A stretch of 64,000 bases of DNA, taken from assembly GCF_022138605.1 (NCBI RefSeq), contig NZ_JACBFS010000001.1, positions 310,001-374,000 on the forward strand, in the 5' to 3' direction. The notes beneath the pieces were generated by a model that was not told the DNA's origin, made no database searches, and saw nothing but the letters and a program-made list of their open reading frames with translations. Below are positions 32,974 to 42,048 of the stretch, one piece after another (the first letter of the stretch is position 1; every line of letters starts with the position of its first letter). The DNA comes from Xanthobacter sp. NM-25. GTDB taxonomy: Bacteria > Pseudomonadota > Alphaproteobacteria > Rhizobiales > Xanthobacteraceae. The translations under genes were made by a program, and so were the position numbers.

Positions 32974-35900
32974 ATGCGCGGTGACACAATCACGAGGTCA
33001 CGACATTCGCGCGGCGCGACCGTAGATACGTCTGTCAGCTGCATCAAGACCGCTCAAGATCCGGTTTCGACTATGACTCGTGTTGATTCGCCCGACGAGG
33101 ACGCTACGTTACCTGCTCAGGGGCGGGAGACGGGCCTGGTGGGCGGGCAGATCAATCGACAGCGGCGGCGAACCAGTCACACGGGGCGCAGGCCCGTATT
33201 ACTCGCGACCGCGAGCCTGGGTGCGGGGCTTCTCACCCTCTCGCCCGTGGGTGCGCTGGCGGCCGACGAAAGCGCCTATATTCCGCTGCACATGGATTTC
33301 GACAGCCAGTCCGCCAGCGTGGCGGTCTCGGTGGGCGGCGGAGCGCAAACCCAGGTTCTGCTGGATACCGGGTCCAATGGCCTGCGGCTCAACTCCACTT
33401 CGGTGGGGCCGGATGTGACGGTTTCCGATATCACCATCACCTATGGCTATGGCTCCGGGCTGCAGCTCGAAGGCCGGCTCGCCTATGCGAACGTCACCTT
33501 CACCGAGGCCGTCACCCCGGACGGCGCGGCGCTGACCATCGCAGCGCCCATCGCCATCCAATATGTGACCCATTGCAACGGCTCCACGGACCTTACAGCC
33601 TGCCATTGGCCGACCGGCACCACCGGCATCATGGGCGTGGGCTATGAGAACCTCGGCAGCGGCGCCAACGATCTGCCGTTCAACCCCTTGGCGCAACTGC
33701 CGGGAAACTTCGCCAGCGGCTTCATCGTCCAGGGCTGGAACACGGCCGATGCGGTGCTCACGGTGGGCCTCACCGCGGAGAACACCGCGGGCTTCATCTT
33801 CGAGCCCCTCGACCCGTCGACCACCTCATCGCCACCGGCGGGCACCAAGGCCTGGAACACCACGGTCGCCACCTGCTTTCAGGTGAATGGGGCGACGCCC
33901 ATCTGCGACAAGGCCCTGCTCGACACCGGCCAGACGGTGGGTCATTTCAATGGCGCGGTGGATCCTGCCATTCTCTCGCCCGATGGCCGCATCGCGCCGG
34001 GCAACAGCGTTGCCGTCCAGGTCGGCTCCTTGCCCACCCTGGTCATCACCACGTCCGACGCGGAAAATGGTGACAGCTACGACGTCACCTCGGAGACGCG
34101 CGGCAATACCGGCCAGCTTATCTATCAATACTACACCATCGCCTTCGATGCGGTGAACGGGCGCCTGGGCTTCGCCCCCCTCATGAGCCTCATCTACGGC
34201 GACTTCTACCCGGACAGCGATGCCGACTGCGGCGCCGCCGGCACATCGGTGGGCCTTGATGCCACCTTGCACCTGAAGGATGGCTTCACCAGTTCCCGCC
34301 CCTTCCTGCTGGGTTCCGACGCCGTCCTTCATGTGGAGGACGGGGCCACGGCGGCGCTCTCCGGCACCCTTTCCGGCGGCAACGGCCTGTGGGTGGAAGG
34401 GCCCGGCACCCTGGTTCTTCAAGGGCTGAATACCTATAGCGGCGGCACCCTCGTCGCCCACGGGACTTTGAACGTCACCGGCGACGGCGCGCTCGGCGCA
34501 GCCGGCGAAGGGGTCTGGCTGGAGGGCGCCACCCTTGGCACCACTACAGGCTTCGCCAGTCCGGACCGCGCGCTCCACATCGGCACGGCGGGCGGCACGC
34601 TGCGGTCCGGAGGCAGCGCCACCTGGGGCGGGACCATCTCGGGCGACGGCACCCTGCATGTGAGCAGCGGCACCTGGGCCTTCACCGGCAGCGGGGCCAC
34701 CGATGGCGGCTTCCATGTAGATGACGGCGCGACGCTTGCCGTCACCGGCGACTTTTCATCCGCCCATGTGCAGATCCATGCCGGCGCCACCCTCATGGGC
34801 ACCGGAGAGGTGGGCGCCACTGAGGTGGCCGGCACCCTCGCGCCCGGCGCGTCCATCGGCACCCTGAAAGTCGATGGCGACCTGGCCCTCACCTCCGGCG
34901 CCATCCTGGCCATCGAGCTCAGTACCGCCGGCGCCAGCGACAAGGTGGAGGCCAAGGGCGCCATCACCGTCGACGACGCCGAGCTGTCGCTCGCCCTGGC
35001 GGCGGGCGCCGCGCCGTCGCTCGAGCGTTTCACCCTGCTGACCTCGGAGACGGCCGTGGGCGGCTCCGGCTTCAGCGCCATCAGCGGCCCCTTCGGCGGG
35101 CTCTATCCGTTCCTCGAGGCCCAGGTGGACATCGACGCGCGCACGCTCGTCGTGGACATCACGCGCAATGACGTACCCTTCACCACCGCCGCCGCGACGG
35201 GCAACCAGCGATCGGTGGCCGGGGCGCTGGACCGGCTGCCTGACGCCACGCCGGTGGCACAGGATGTGGCGGTGCTGACGGCCCCCCAGGCACGCCGCGC
35301 CTTCACCGCGCTCTCCGGCGAGATCCATGCCGCGACGCCCACGGTGCTGCTCAACCAGAGCACCACCCTGCGGCGAGCGATCCTCGATCATGCCCGCCTG
35401 GGCGACGCCGCAGTGCCGACGGCGGAGCGCGTTCCGCTCTCCTATGCCGCCGCCCCCATCACCAGCCCCATCACCCGGGCCCTGGCGACACCCGCCCGGC
35501 CCCCGGAAGCGCAGAGCGCCTTCTGGGCCGAAGCGTTCGGCGACACCGGCTCCATCGGCGCCACCCTCAACACCGCCAGCATCAGCACCCGCAATGCCGG
35601 CCTGCTGGTGGGCTATGACCGCACCTTCTCGGGCGGCTGGCGGTTCGGCGTGGCGGCGGGCTACAGCGGCGCCAGCTACACGGCGGGGTCCCTCGCCTCG
35701 TCCGGCTCGGCCGACAGCTATCACGTCGGGGCCTATGGCGCGCTTGGCTCTGGCCCCTGGTCTCTCACCCTCGGCGGCCTCATGAGCTGGAGCGACCTGT
35801 CCACCACCCGCAACGTGGTGTTTCCCGGGCTCACCAGCGTCGCCAATTCCGATTCCGATGCCCGCACCGGGCAGGCCTTCGGCGAGGTGACCTATGATAT

Positions 35901-36336
35901 GATCCTCGGCCAGCTGGGCCTCGCGCCGTTCGCCGGGCTTGCCTATGTGAACGTGGACATGTCCGCGTTCCAGGAAACGGGCGGCGTGGCGGCGCTGCAT
36001 GGCTTCGGCGGCCAGACCGGCGTCACCTCTTCCACCCTGGGGGCACGCGCCGCCGTGCCCCTCCCCCTGTGGGGCCTGCCGGTAGAGGTGGTGGGGCTGC
36101 TCGCCTGGCAGCACGCCTTCGGCGATGTGGAGCCGGTGGCCACCCTCGGCTTCGGGGCGGGGCTGGCCCCATTCACCGTCGCCGGCGCCCCCGTTGCCGA
36201 AGATGCCGCCTTGGTAGAGGCCGGCATTCGGCTGCGCCCCAGCGCGACCGCCAGCCTGCGGCTGACCTATTCCGGCCAGTTGGCCGCCGGCACCACCATC
36301 AACGCGGTGGAGGGCGGCTTCACGCTGCAGTTCTGA
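32974..36336 (+). CDS. Autotransporter with a pepsin-like aspartic peptidase passenger
   Basis: Up to 1120 residues; ATG 33073 (1087 residues) is also possible and no start has a clear ribosome site. Order: long basic lead and signal peptide ending near ALA (residue 97), pepsin-like domain (about 100-410), beta-helix-type repeats with a PATR element (LNTYSGGT, about 470-700), then a C-terminal autotransporter barrel (about 848-1120) ending in Phe. The peptidase part has DTGSNGLRL with Asp131, a flap-like YGYGSG at 157-162, TGIMGVGY, and a second DTG with Asp317. The two Asp are 186 apart; in pepsin they are 183 apart. It is expected at the cell surface. Proteolytic activity is inferred. Confidence 0.85.
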   Translation: MRGDTITRSRHSRGATVDTSVSCIKTAQDPVSTMTRVDSPDEDATLPAQGRETGLVGGQINRQRRRTSHTGRRPVLLATASLGAGLLTLSPVGALAADESAYIPLHMDFDSQSASVAVSVGGGAQTQVLLDTGSNGLRLNSTSVGPDVTVSDITITYGYGSGLQLEGRLAYANVTFTEAVTPDGAALTIAAPIAIQYVTHCNGSTDLTACHWPTGTTGIMGVGYENLGSGANDLPFNPLAQLPGNFASGFIVQGWNTADAVLTVGLTAENTAGFIFEPLDPSTTSSPPAGTKAWNTTVATCFQVNGATPICDKALLDTGQTVGHFNGAVDPAILSPDGRIAPGNSVAVQVGSLPTLVITTSDAENGDSYDVTSETRGNTGQLIYQYYTIAFDAVNGRLGFAPLMSLIYGDFYPDSDADCGAAGTSVGLDATLHLKDGFTSSRPFLLGSDAVLHVEDGATAALSGTLSGGNGLWVEGPGTLVLQGLNTYSGGTLVAHGTLNVTGDGALGAAGEGVWLEGATLGTTTGFASPDRALHIGTAGGTLRSGGSATWGGTISGDGTLHVSSGTWAFTGSGATDGGFHVDDGATLAVTGDFSSAHVQIHAGATLMGTGEVGATEVAGTLAPGASIGTLKVDGDLALTSGAILAIELSTAGASDKVEAKGAITVDDAELSLALAAGAAPSLERFTLLTSETAVGGSGFSAISGPFGGLYPFLEAQVDIDARTLVVDITRNDVPFTTAAATGNQRSVAGALDRLPDATPVAQDVAVLTAPQARRAFTALSGEIHAATPTVLLNQSTTLRRAILDHARLGDAAVPTAERVPLSYAAAPITSPITRALATPARPPEAQSAFWAEAFGDTGSIGATLNTASISTRNAGLLVGYDRTFSGGWRFGVAAGYSGASYTAGSLASSGSADSYHVGAYGALGSGPWSLTLGGLMSWSDLSTTRNVVFPGLTSVANSDSDARTGQAFGEVTYDMILGQLGLAPFAGLAYVNVDMSAFQETGGVAALHGFGGQTGVTSSTLGARAAVPLPLWGLPVEVVGLLAWQHAFGDVEPVATLGFGAGLAPFTVAGAPVAEDAALVEAGIRLRPSATASLRLTYSGQLAAGTTINAVEGGFTLQF

Positions 36337-36345
36337 GCCGGCCGC

Positions 36346-38610
36346 TCAGCGCGCCGGCTGCGCCAGCAGGCGCAGGGCATTGGCGGTCACCAGCACGGTG
36401 GCGCCGGTGTCGGCCAGGATGGCTGGCCAGAGGCCGGTGATGCCGGCAATGGTGGTCACCAGGAACACCGCCTTCAGCCCCAGGGCGATGGTGATGTTCT
36501 GGCGGATATTGCCCATGGTCCGCCGCGACAGCGCGACCATGGCGGCGATGTCCTTCACCCGGCTGTGCAGCACCGCCGCATCCGCCGTCTCCAGCGCCAC
36601 GTCAGTGCCACCGCCCATGGCGATGCCCACGTCGGCGGCGGCCAGCGCCGGTGCGTCGTTGATGCCGTCGCCCACCTTGGCCACCACCGCGCCGGTGGCT
36701 TTCAGATCATTCACGATCTTCTGCTTGTCCTGCGGCAGGAGGCCGGCCTTGACCTCGATCCCCAGAGCCTCGCCCACGGCGGTGGCGGTGCGCACATTGT
36801 CGCCGGTCAGCATGAGGGTGCGGATCCCCAAGGCCTTCAGCGCCTTGAGCCCCTCCAAGGCATCGGCGCGCGGCTCGTCGCGCAGCGCGATGGCGCCGGC
36901 GATGGCCCCATCGGCCACCAGCAGCGACACCGTCTTTCCCGCATCATTGAGCTCCGCAATGCGCGCGTCCAGCGCCGCGCCAAGCGGCACCATGTCGGCG
37001 ACGCTGGCCGGCGAGCCGAGGAACAGCGTGCGCCCCGCCACCTGCGCGCTCACACCCTTGCCGCCCAGCGCCCGCGCATCGGTCGCCGGCGCCAATTGCA
37101 GGCCGTCGGCGGCGGCGCGGTCCAGAATGGCGGTGGCGAGGGGATGGGTGGAGCCGGTCTCCAGCGCCGCCGCGCCCGCCAGCACCTCCGCTTCGCTCCA
37201 GGCGAGGGGGATGATGTCGGTGACCTGCGGCCGGCCGGCGGTGAGGGTGCCGGTCTTGTCGAGGCACACCACATTCACCTTGCCCACCTGTTCCAGCACC
37301 GCGCCGCCCTTCAGCAGCAGGCCGCGCCGGGCACCGGCGGACAGGCCGGCGGCGATGGCCGCCGGAGTGGAGATGACGAGGGCGCACGGACAGCCGATGA
37401 GCAGGATGGCGAGGCCCTTATAGACCCACTCATCCCAGCTGCCGCCGAAGGCCAAGGGCGGCACCACCGCCACCAGCGCCGCCACCACCACCACGGCGGG
37501 GGTGTAATAGCGGGCGAAACGATCGATGAAGCGCTCGGTGGGCGCGCGCGCCTCCTGCGCTTCCTCCACCAGCTTCACCACCCGGGCAATGGTGTTGTCG
37601 GCGGCCGCGGCGGTCACGCGCACGGACAGCGCCGCCTCGCCATTCACCGTGCCGGCGAATACCGAAGCGCCGGGCCCCTTGAGGACCGGCACGCTCTCGC
37701 CGGTGACGGGGCTTTCATCGATGCCGCTCTCGCCGGCCAGGATCAGCCCATCGGCCGGCACCCTCTCGCCGGGGCGCACATGCACCACCTCGCCCACGGC
37801 GAGGCGCTCGGCGGGCACCTCCTTCAAGGCGCCATCCCGCTCCACCAGGGCGGTCTTGGGCACCAGAGCGGTGAGCGCGCGGATGCCGTCGCGGGCGCGG
37901 CCGGCCGCCACCCCTTCCAAGAGTTCGCCCACCAGGAACAGGAACACCACCGCCGCCGCCTCTTCGGCCGCGCCCAGCACCACGGCGCCGAGGGCGGCCA
38001 CGGTCATCAGCATCTCGATGGTGAAGGGCATGCCGTTCATCGCCGCCGCGAAGGCCCGGCGGGCGATGGGCACGAGGCCCACCAGCATGGCGGCGATGAA
38101 CAGGGCATTGTGCGCACCGCCCTGCAACTGCGGCAGCACCAGCCCGGCGATGAAGGCGACCCCCAGGGCGGCGCCACTCGCCAGCGTCAGGCGCGCCTTG
38201 GCGCTGCGCCAGAAGCTGCCCGGCGCCGTCTCGGCCTCTTCCGCCCCGTGGTCGTGGCCCGAATGATCATGCGCCGCGTGATCATGGTTCGCATGATCAT
38301 AGCCGGGATGGTCGTGAGCGGGGTCATGCGTGTGATGATCATGGTCATGGCCGCAGCAGGACGCTTTTTCGGCCGGCGCGGCGCCGGAGGCGGCGGGCGC
38401 GATCTCATAGCCCATGGGCTTCAGGCGCGGGGCGAGAACCGACAGGTCTGCCTCCGCCGTGTGGCGGATCACCAGGGTGCCGGCGGTGACCGAGACATTC
38501 ACCTCGTCGACGCCGTCGATGCGCCGGGCCACACCCTCGATTTTAGTGGCGCACGCGGCGCAATCCATGCCCGTGACACGGAACCGGCTCTGAACCTGCG
38601 GAGCGGTCAT
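36346..38610 (-). CDS. zntA: Zn/Cd/Pb-type P1B ATPase
   Basis: A 754-residue metal pump. It has one N-terminal metal-binding domain with GMDCAAC (Cys17/Cys20), a His/Asp-rich linker at about 88-122 that includes CCGHDHDHH, and the membrane metal site CPC at 407-409. DKTGTLT starts at 451 (phosphorylated Asp451) and GDGINDAPAL is in the C-terminal half. The single CPC plus the late conserved Asp region fit exporters of Zn(II), Cd(II) and Pb(II). Divergent merR with a shared operator implies induction by the same metals. It converges on the autotransporter gene with a 9-base gap. Confidence 0.93.
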   Translation of the reverse strand: MTAPQVQSRFRVTGMDCAACATKIEGVARRIDGVDEVNVSVTAGTLVIRHTAEADLSVLAPRLKPMGYEIAPAASGAAPAEKASCCGHDHDHHTHDPAHDHPGYDHANHDHAAHDHSGHDHGAEEAETAPGSFWRSAKARLTLASGAALGVAFIAGLVLPQLQGGAHNALFIAAMLVGLVPIARRAFAAAMNGMPFTIEMLMTVAALGAVVLGAAEEAAAVVFLFLVGELLEGVAAGRARDGIRALTALVPKTALVERDGALKEVPAERLAVGEVVHVRPGERVPADGLILAGESGIDESPVTGESVPVLKGPGASVFAGTVNGEAALSVRVTAAAADNTIARVVKLVEEAQEARAPTERFIDRFARYYTPAVVVVAALVAVVPPLAFGGSWDEWVYKGLAILLIGCPCALVISTPAAIAAGLSAGARRGLLLKGGAVLEQVGKVNVVCLDKTGTLTAGRPQVTDIIPLAWSEAEVLAGAAALETGSTHPLATAILDRAAADGLQLAPATDARALGGKGVSAQVAGRTLFLGSPASVADMVPLGAALDARIAELNDAGKTVSLLVADGAIAGAIALRDEPRADALEGLKALKALGIRTLMLTGDNVRTATAVGEALGIEVKAGLLPQDKQKIVNDLKATGAVVAKVGDGINDAPALAAADVGIAMGGGTDVALETADAAVLHSRVKDIAAMVALSRRTMGNIRQNITIALGLKAVFLVTTIAGITGLWPAILADTGATVLVTANALRLLAQPAR

Positions 38611-38652
38611 GACGAAACCTTCCTCGCACTGCCTTTCATTCTCACCAAGGGC

Positions 38653-38683
38653 ACCCTAAATCCTCTAGTGACTAGAGGAGCAA
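38653..38683 (-). promoter_or_regulatory. MerR-type operator/promoter of zntA
   Basis: On the minus strand -35 TTGCTC (38678-38683) and -10 TAGGGT (38653-38658) are 19 bases apart, the over-long spacing typical of MerR-controlled promoters. The spacer is filled by a perfect 17-bp dyad, cctctagt-g-actagagg (38662-38678). MerR regulators bend such DNA when metal-bound to align the two elements. Confidence 0.85.
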
Positions 38684-38688
38684 GCCCC

Positions 38689-39219
38689 GTGTCCCCTGCC
38701 GAGAGCATTCCCCCCTGCGATCTTCTGTCCATCGGCGCGGCAGCCCGGGCCAGCGGGGTGAAAGTGCCCACCATCCGCTTCTACGAAGAGGCGGGCCTGT
38801 TGCCGCCTCTGCCGCGCACCGACGGCAACCGCCGGCTCTACGATACGGCGCAGGTGCAGCGGCTCGCCTTCATCCGCCATGCCCGTGAGCTGGGCTTCGA
38901 CCTCGATGCCATCCGCGCCCTGCTGCAGTTGCAGGGCCATCCCGACCAGTCGTGCGCCGAGGTGGACGCCATCGCCCGCGCGCGGCTCACCGAGGTGCGC
39001 CGGCGCATCGCCGCGCTGAAGGCCCTGGAGGCGGAGCTCGACCTCATGGTGCGCGCCTGCGACCACGGCCGCATCGGCGACTGCCGGGTGATCGAAACCC
39101 TGGCCGATCACACCCACTGCCGTTTCCACACGGAGACGGATGAGCGCCCCGCGCCGCCGCCCCACGCGCCTCAGACCCGACCACCGCAGGCGACGCCGAA
39201 ACGGCGAGCGCCGCGCTGA
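38689..39219 (+). CDS. MerR-family metal-responsive regulator (ZntR/CadR/PbrR-like)
   Basis: A 176-residue regulator. The N-terminal winged helix (LSIGAAARASGVKVPTIRFY) is followed by a dimer helix and a metal loop. Cys89 and Cys124 are 35 apart, as Cys79 and Cys114 are in ZntR; Cys132 and Cys144 follow. The presence of the first Cys favours +2 metals (Zn, Cd, Pb) over Cu(I). The start is GTG 38689, with GAGGAG 9 bases upstream. The longer open frame running in from 36565 is antisense to zntA and not real. The basic Pro/Arg tail (from about 152) is unusual. Confidence 0.9.
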   Translation: MSPAESIPPCDLLSIGAAARASGVKVPTIRFYEEAGLLPPLPRTDGNRRLYDTAQVQRLAFIRHARELGFDLDAIRALLQLQGHPDQSCAEVDAIARARLTEVRRRIAALKALEAELDLMVRACDHGRIGDCRVIETLADHTHCRFHTETDERPAPPPHAPQTRPPQATPKRRAPR

Positions 39220-39304
39220 CCCATTCGCGAGACGCCGGTCCCGGCACCGTCACCCCTCCCCACGCGACAGGCCGCACCTGTCGCGACGAACTCAAGGCTT
39301 ATCC

Positions 39305-40309
39305 ATGGCTGCTCTGTCCATCCTCGATCTGGTGCGGGTGCGCATTGATGCCGATGCCCGCGACGCCCTCGACAATGCCCGTGACCTCGCCGCCCATGCC
39401 GAAAAGTGGGGCTATCGCCGCTTCTGGGTGGCGGAGCATCACAACATGCCGGGTATCGCCTCCGCCGCCACCTCGGTGGTGATCGGCCATATCGCCGCCG
39501 GCACACACACCATCCGCGTGGGCGCCGGGGGCATCATGCTGCCCAACCATGCGCCCATGATCATCGCCGAGCAGTTCGGCACCCTGGCCCGCCTGTTCCC
39601 GGGCCGTATCGATCTCGGCCTCGGCCGCGCGCCGGGCACCGACCAGACCACCCTGCGCGCCCTGCGCCGCTCCTATGCCGATGCCGAGCGCTTCCCCCAG
39701 GATGTGCTGGAATTGCAGGCCTATTTCCGCCCCGTCCAGCCCGGCCAGAGCTTGCAGGCGGTGCCGGCGGCGGGCACCGAGGTGCCATTGTGGATTCTCG
39801 GCTCCTCCACCTTCGGTGCCTATCTCGCCGCCCAGCTCGGCCTGCCCTACGCCTTCGCCTCCCATTTCGCGCCGGACCAGCTGATGGACGCGCTGGCGGT
39901 CTATCGCGAGCGCTTCAAGCCCTCGGCGGTGCTGGACAAGCCCTATGCCATGGCCGGCATCAACGTGATCGCCGCGGAGAGCGATGCGGAGGCCCGCCGG
40001 CTCGCCACCACCCAGCAGATGTCCTTCACCAACATCTTCCGCGGCGCCCGCGGCCTCAGCCAGCCGCCCATCGACGACATCGAGACCTATTGGAGCCCCA
40101 TGGAAAAGGCCCAGGCCATGCGCATGCTGGCGCGCACCGTGGTGGGCGGCCCCGCGACCGTGCGCGAAGGCCTCTCCGCCTTCATCGCCGAGACCGGGGT
40201 GGATGAGGTGATGGTGGTGTCGGACATCTACGACCCCATCCTGCGGCTGCGCGCGTTCGAGATCATCGCCGGCCTCGGCCTCGACACCGGGGTGACCCCG
40301 CCGGTGTAG
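39305..40309 (+). CDS. Luciferase-like (LLM) flavin-dependent oxidoreductase
   Basis: A 334-residue TIM-barrel protein of the bacterial luciferase family. Marks are WVAEHHNMPGIASAAT, RVGAGGIMLPNHAP, RIDLGLGRAPGTD and a C-terminal ETGVDEVMVVSD. These enzymes use FMNH2 or F420 to oxidise or reduce varied substrates; this subgroup (often named after YhbW) has no known substrate. ATG 39305 begins MAALSILDLVRV; the longer frame from 39140 overlaps merR. It lies 85 bases after merR on the same strand. Confidence 0.87.
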   Translation: MAALSILDLVRVRIDADARDALDNARDLAAHAEKWGYRRFWVAEHHNMPGIASAATSVVIGHIAAGTHTIRVGAGGIMLPNHAPMIIAEQFGTLARLFPGRIDLGLGRAPGTDQTTLRALRRSYADAERFPQDVLELQAYFRPVQPGQSLQAVPAAGTEVPLWILGSSTFGAYLAAQLGLPYAFASHFAPDQLMDALAVYRERFKPSAVLDKPYAMAGINVIAAESDAEARRLATTQQMSFTNIFRGARGLSQPPIDDIETYWSPMEKAQAMRMLARTVVGGPATVREGLSAFIAETGVDEVMVVSDIYDPILRLRAFEIIAGLGLDTGVTPPV

Positions 40310-40352
40310 GCTCGATCGACATCCAGAACAGCCCGGTTGTTCCGGGGCGCTT

Positions 40353-40378
40353 TCCCTCTCCCGCTTGCGGGAGAGGGA
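40353..40378. repeat. 12-bp perfect palindromic element (REP-like)
   Basis: A perfect stem, tccctctcccgc / gcgggagaggga, with a 2-base tt between the arms. I recall intergenic elements of the form CCCTCTCCCGC-n-GCGGGAGAGGG as common in GC-rich proteobacterial genomes. No T-run follows, so termination is unlikely. Confidence 0.5.
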
Positions 40379-40503
40379 GCGGCGCATGAGACCCACTGTG
40401 GTGAAGGGACGGTGCGCCCTCCCCACTGCGGAAGCTCTATGGCTTCAAAGCCCCCTCCCGCCGGCGTGCTTCTTGCTTGCGCGCGGTGGCGGGAGCGTGC
40501 GGC

Positions 40504-41865
40504 ATGAAGACATTTCTCGACTGGTCGGCTTACGACACCTACGGCATTGGCGATGCCTACTCCGGAATTCCTGCAACCGGAGGCAATTACGCCAAGGCGG
40601 TGGCGGTGTGCATGCACAGCCGCGATTGTCGCAATACCGGCAAAGGAGTGATGTGCCCGTCGTACCGCATCACCGGCGACACGGCCCATTCCACCGAGGC
40701 GCGGGTGGCCGCCTTCAAGGCCGCCCTCAACGACGGCTCCGGCGCCACCGCCTTCGCCGATCCCCGGCTCGATGCGGCCATGGACCTGTGCGTCTCCTGC
40801 AAGGCCTGCAAGAAGGAATGCCCGAGCACCGTGGACATGACGCTCATCAAGACCGAATACCTCGCCCAGCGGCACGAGATCAAAGGCGTGCCCACCCGCA
40901 CCCGCCTGTTCGGCGGGGTGCCCGAATGGACCGGCCGGCATCGCCGCCTGCTGCGCGCCGCCGTCCGTCTGCGCAACCGCTGGCGGCTCGCCGCCGGGGT
41001 GGCCGAAAGGTGGCTCGGCATCACCGCCCGCCGGCCCATTCCCGAGCCCAGCCCCCGCCCGTTCACCCCGGCCCCGACCCTCGCCGCCGACGCGGCGCCG
41101 CGCGGCGAGGTGATCCTGTTCGTGGACACCTTCTGCCACCATTTCGATCCGGAAGTGGCGGCCGCCGCCCAGAACGTGCTGGAGACCGCCGGCTATCGTG
41201 TGCGCATCGCCCGCCCCGCCGCCGACGATGCCGAACCCGACCGGTCCCTGTGCTGCGGGCGCACCTATCTCACCACCGGCATGGTGGAGAAGGCCCGCGG
41301 CGAAGCGAAGCGCGTGCTCGCCGCCTTCCGGAACGAGATCGCCGCCAAGACCCCCATCATCGGCCTCGAACCCTCCTGCCTGCTATCGCTGCGCGACGAG
41401 CTCTACAGCCTGGGCCTCGGCCCGCAGGTGGGGGATCTGGGCAAACAGCTCTATCTGCTGGAGGAGTTCCTCTCCCGCGAACATCAGAACAAGGGCCTGC
41501 GGCTGGATCTAAAGCCCCTCGACCTGCCCCGGGCCCTGCTGCACGGCCACTGCCACCAGAAAGCCTTCGGGGTGATGAAGGCGACCCGCAAGGTGCTGTC
41601 CTGGATCCCCGGCTTCTCCTATGACATCGTCGAGACCAGCTGCTGCGGCATGGCCGGATCGTTCGGCCTGGAGGCGGAGCATTATGACGCCTCCATGCGG
41701 ATGGCAGAGCTGGCGCTCTTGCCAGCCGTGCGCGCCGCCGGCGACGAGACCCCGCTGATTGCCAACGGCTTTTCCTGCCGCCACCAGATCGAGCACGGCA
41801 CCGGCCGCAAGGCCCGCCACATCGCCCTCCTGCTCCAGGACGCCCTCGCCCATCCGCTGCGCTGA
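40504..41865 (+). CDS. Stand-alone Fe-S/CCG-domain protein (half of a D-lactate dehydrogenase-type enzyme)
   Basis: A 453-residue protein equivalent to the C-terminal half of FAD/Fe-S D-2-hydroxyacid dehydrogenases (YdiJ-like), with no FAD domain. One Cys cluster is CMHSRDC with a later MCPSY; the second is CVSCKACKKECP, a 4Fe-4S ferredoxin motif. Two CCG-type domains follow: LCCGRTYLTTG, EPSCLLSL, HGHCHQKAFG and SCCGMAGSFG. Such modules pass electrons to quinone or a heterodisulfide. The FAD partner is not next door. The bases just upstream (40310-40503) are non-coding. ATG 40504 opens MKTFLDWSAYDTYG. Confidence 0.82.
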   Translation: MKTFLDWSAYDTYGIGDAYSGIPATGGNYAKAVAVCMHSRDCRNTGKGVMCPSYRITGDTAHSTEARVAAFKAALNDGSGATAFADPRLDAAMDLCVSCKACKKECPSTVDMTLIKTEYLAQRHEIKGVPTRTRLFGGVPEWTGRHRRLLRAAVRLRNRWRLAAGVAERWLGITARRPIPEPSPRPFTPAPTLAADAAPRGEVILFVDTFCHHFDPEVAAAAQNVLETAGYRVRIARPAADDAEPDRSLCCGRTYLTTGMVEKARGEAKRVLAAFRNEIAAKTPIIGLEPSCLLSLRDELYSLGLGPQVGDLGKQLYLLEEFLSREHQNKGLRLDLKPLDLPRALLHGHCHQKAFGVMKATRKVLSWIPGFSYDIVETSCCGMAGSFGLEAEHYDASMRMAELALLPAVRAAGDETPLIANGFSCRHQIEHGTGRKARHIALLLQDALAHPLR

Positions 41866-42048
41866 ACTCTCGCTGCGTCAGGCACTTGCCGTGGGCGGGC
41901 AGCGCCGGCGATCCATGCCGGATGGCGATGAGTCCCATCTCCACAATCCATTTGATGGATCGGCCGCCCCGGACCATGGTGCCCCCGATGGCGTCGGCGG
42001 TGGCCGTGCCGGCGGCGCTTGGGACCACAGCCGGAGAGGATGCAGCCC

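Noticed and set aside
36565..38688. Long upstream extension of the merR reading frame
   Set aside because: It runs antisense through zntA. The GTG at 38689 with GAGGAG and the known MerR N-terminus mark the real start.
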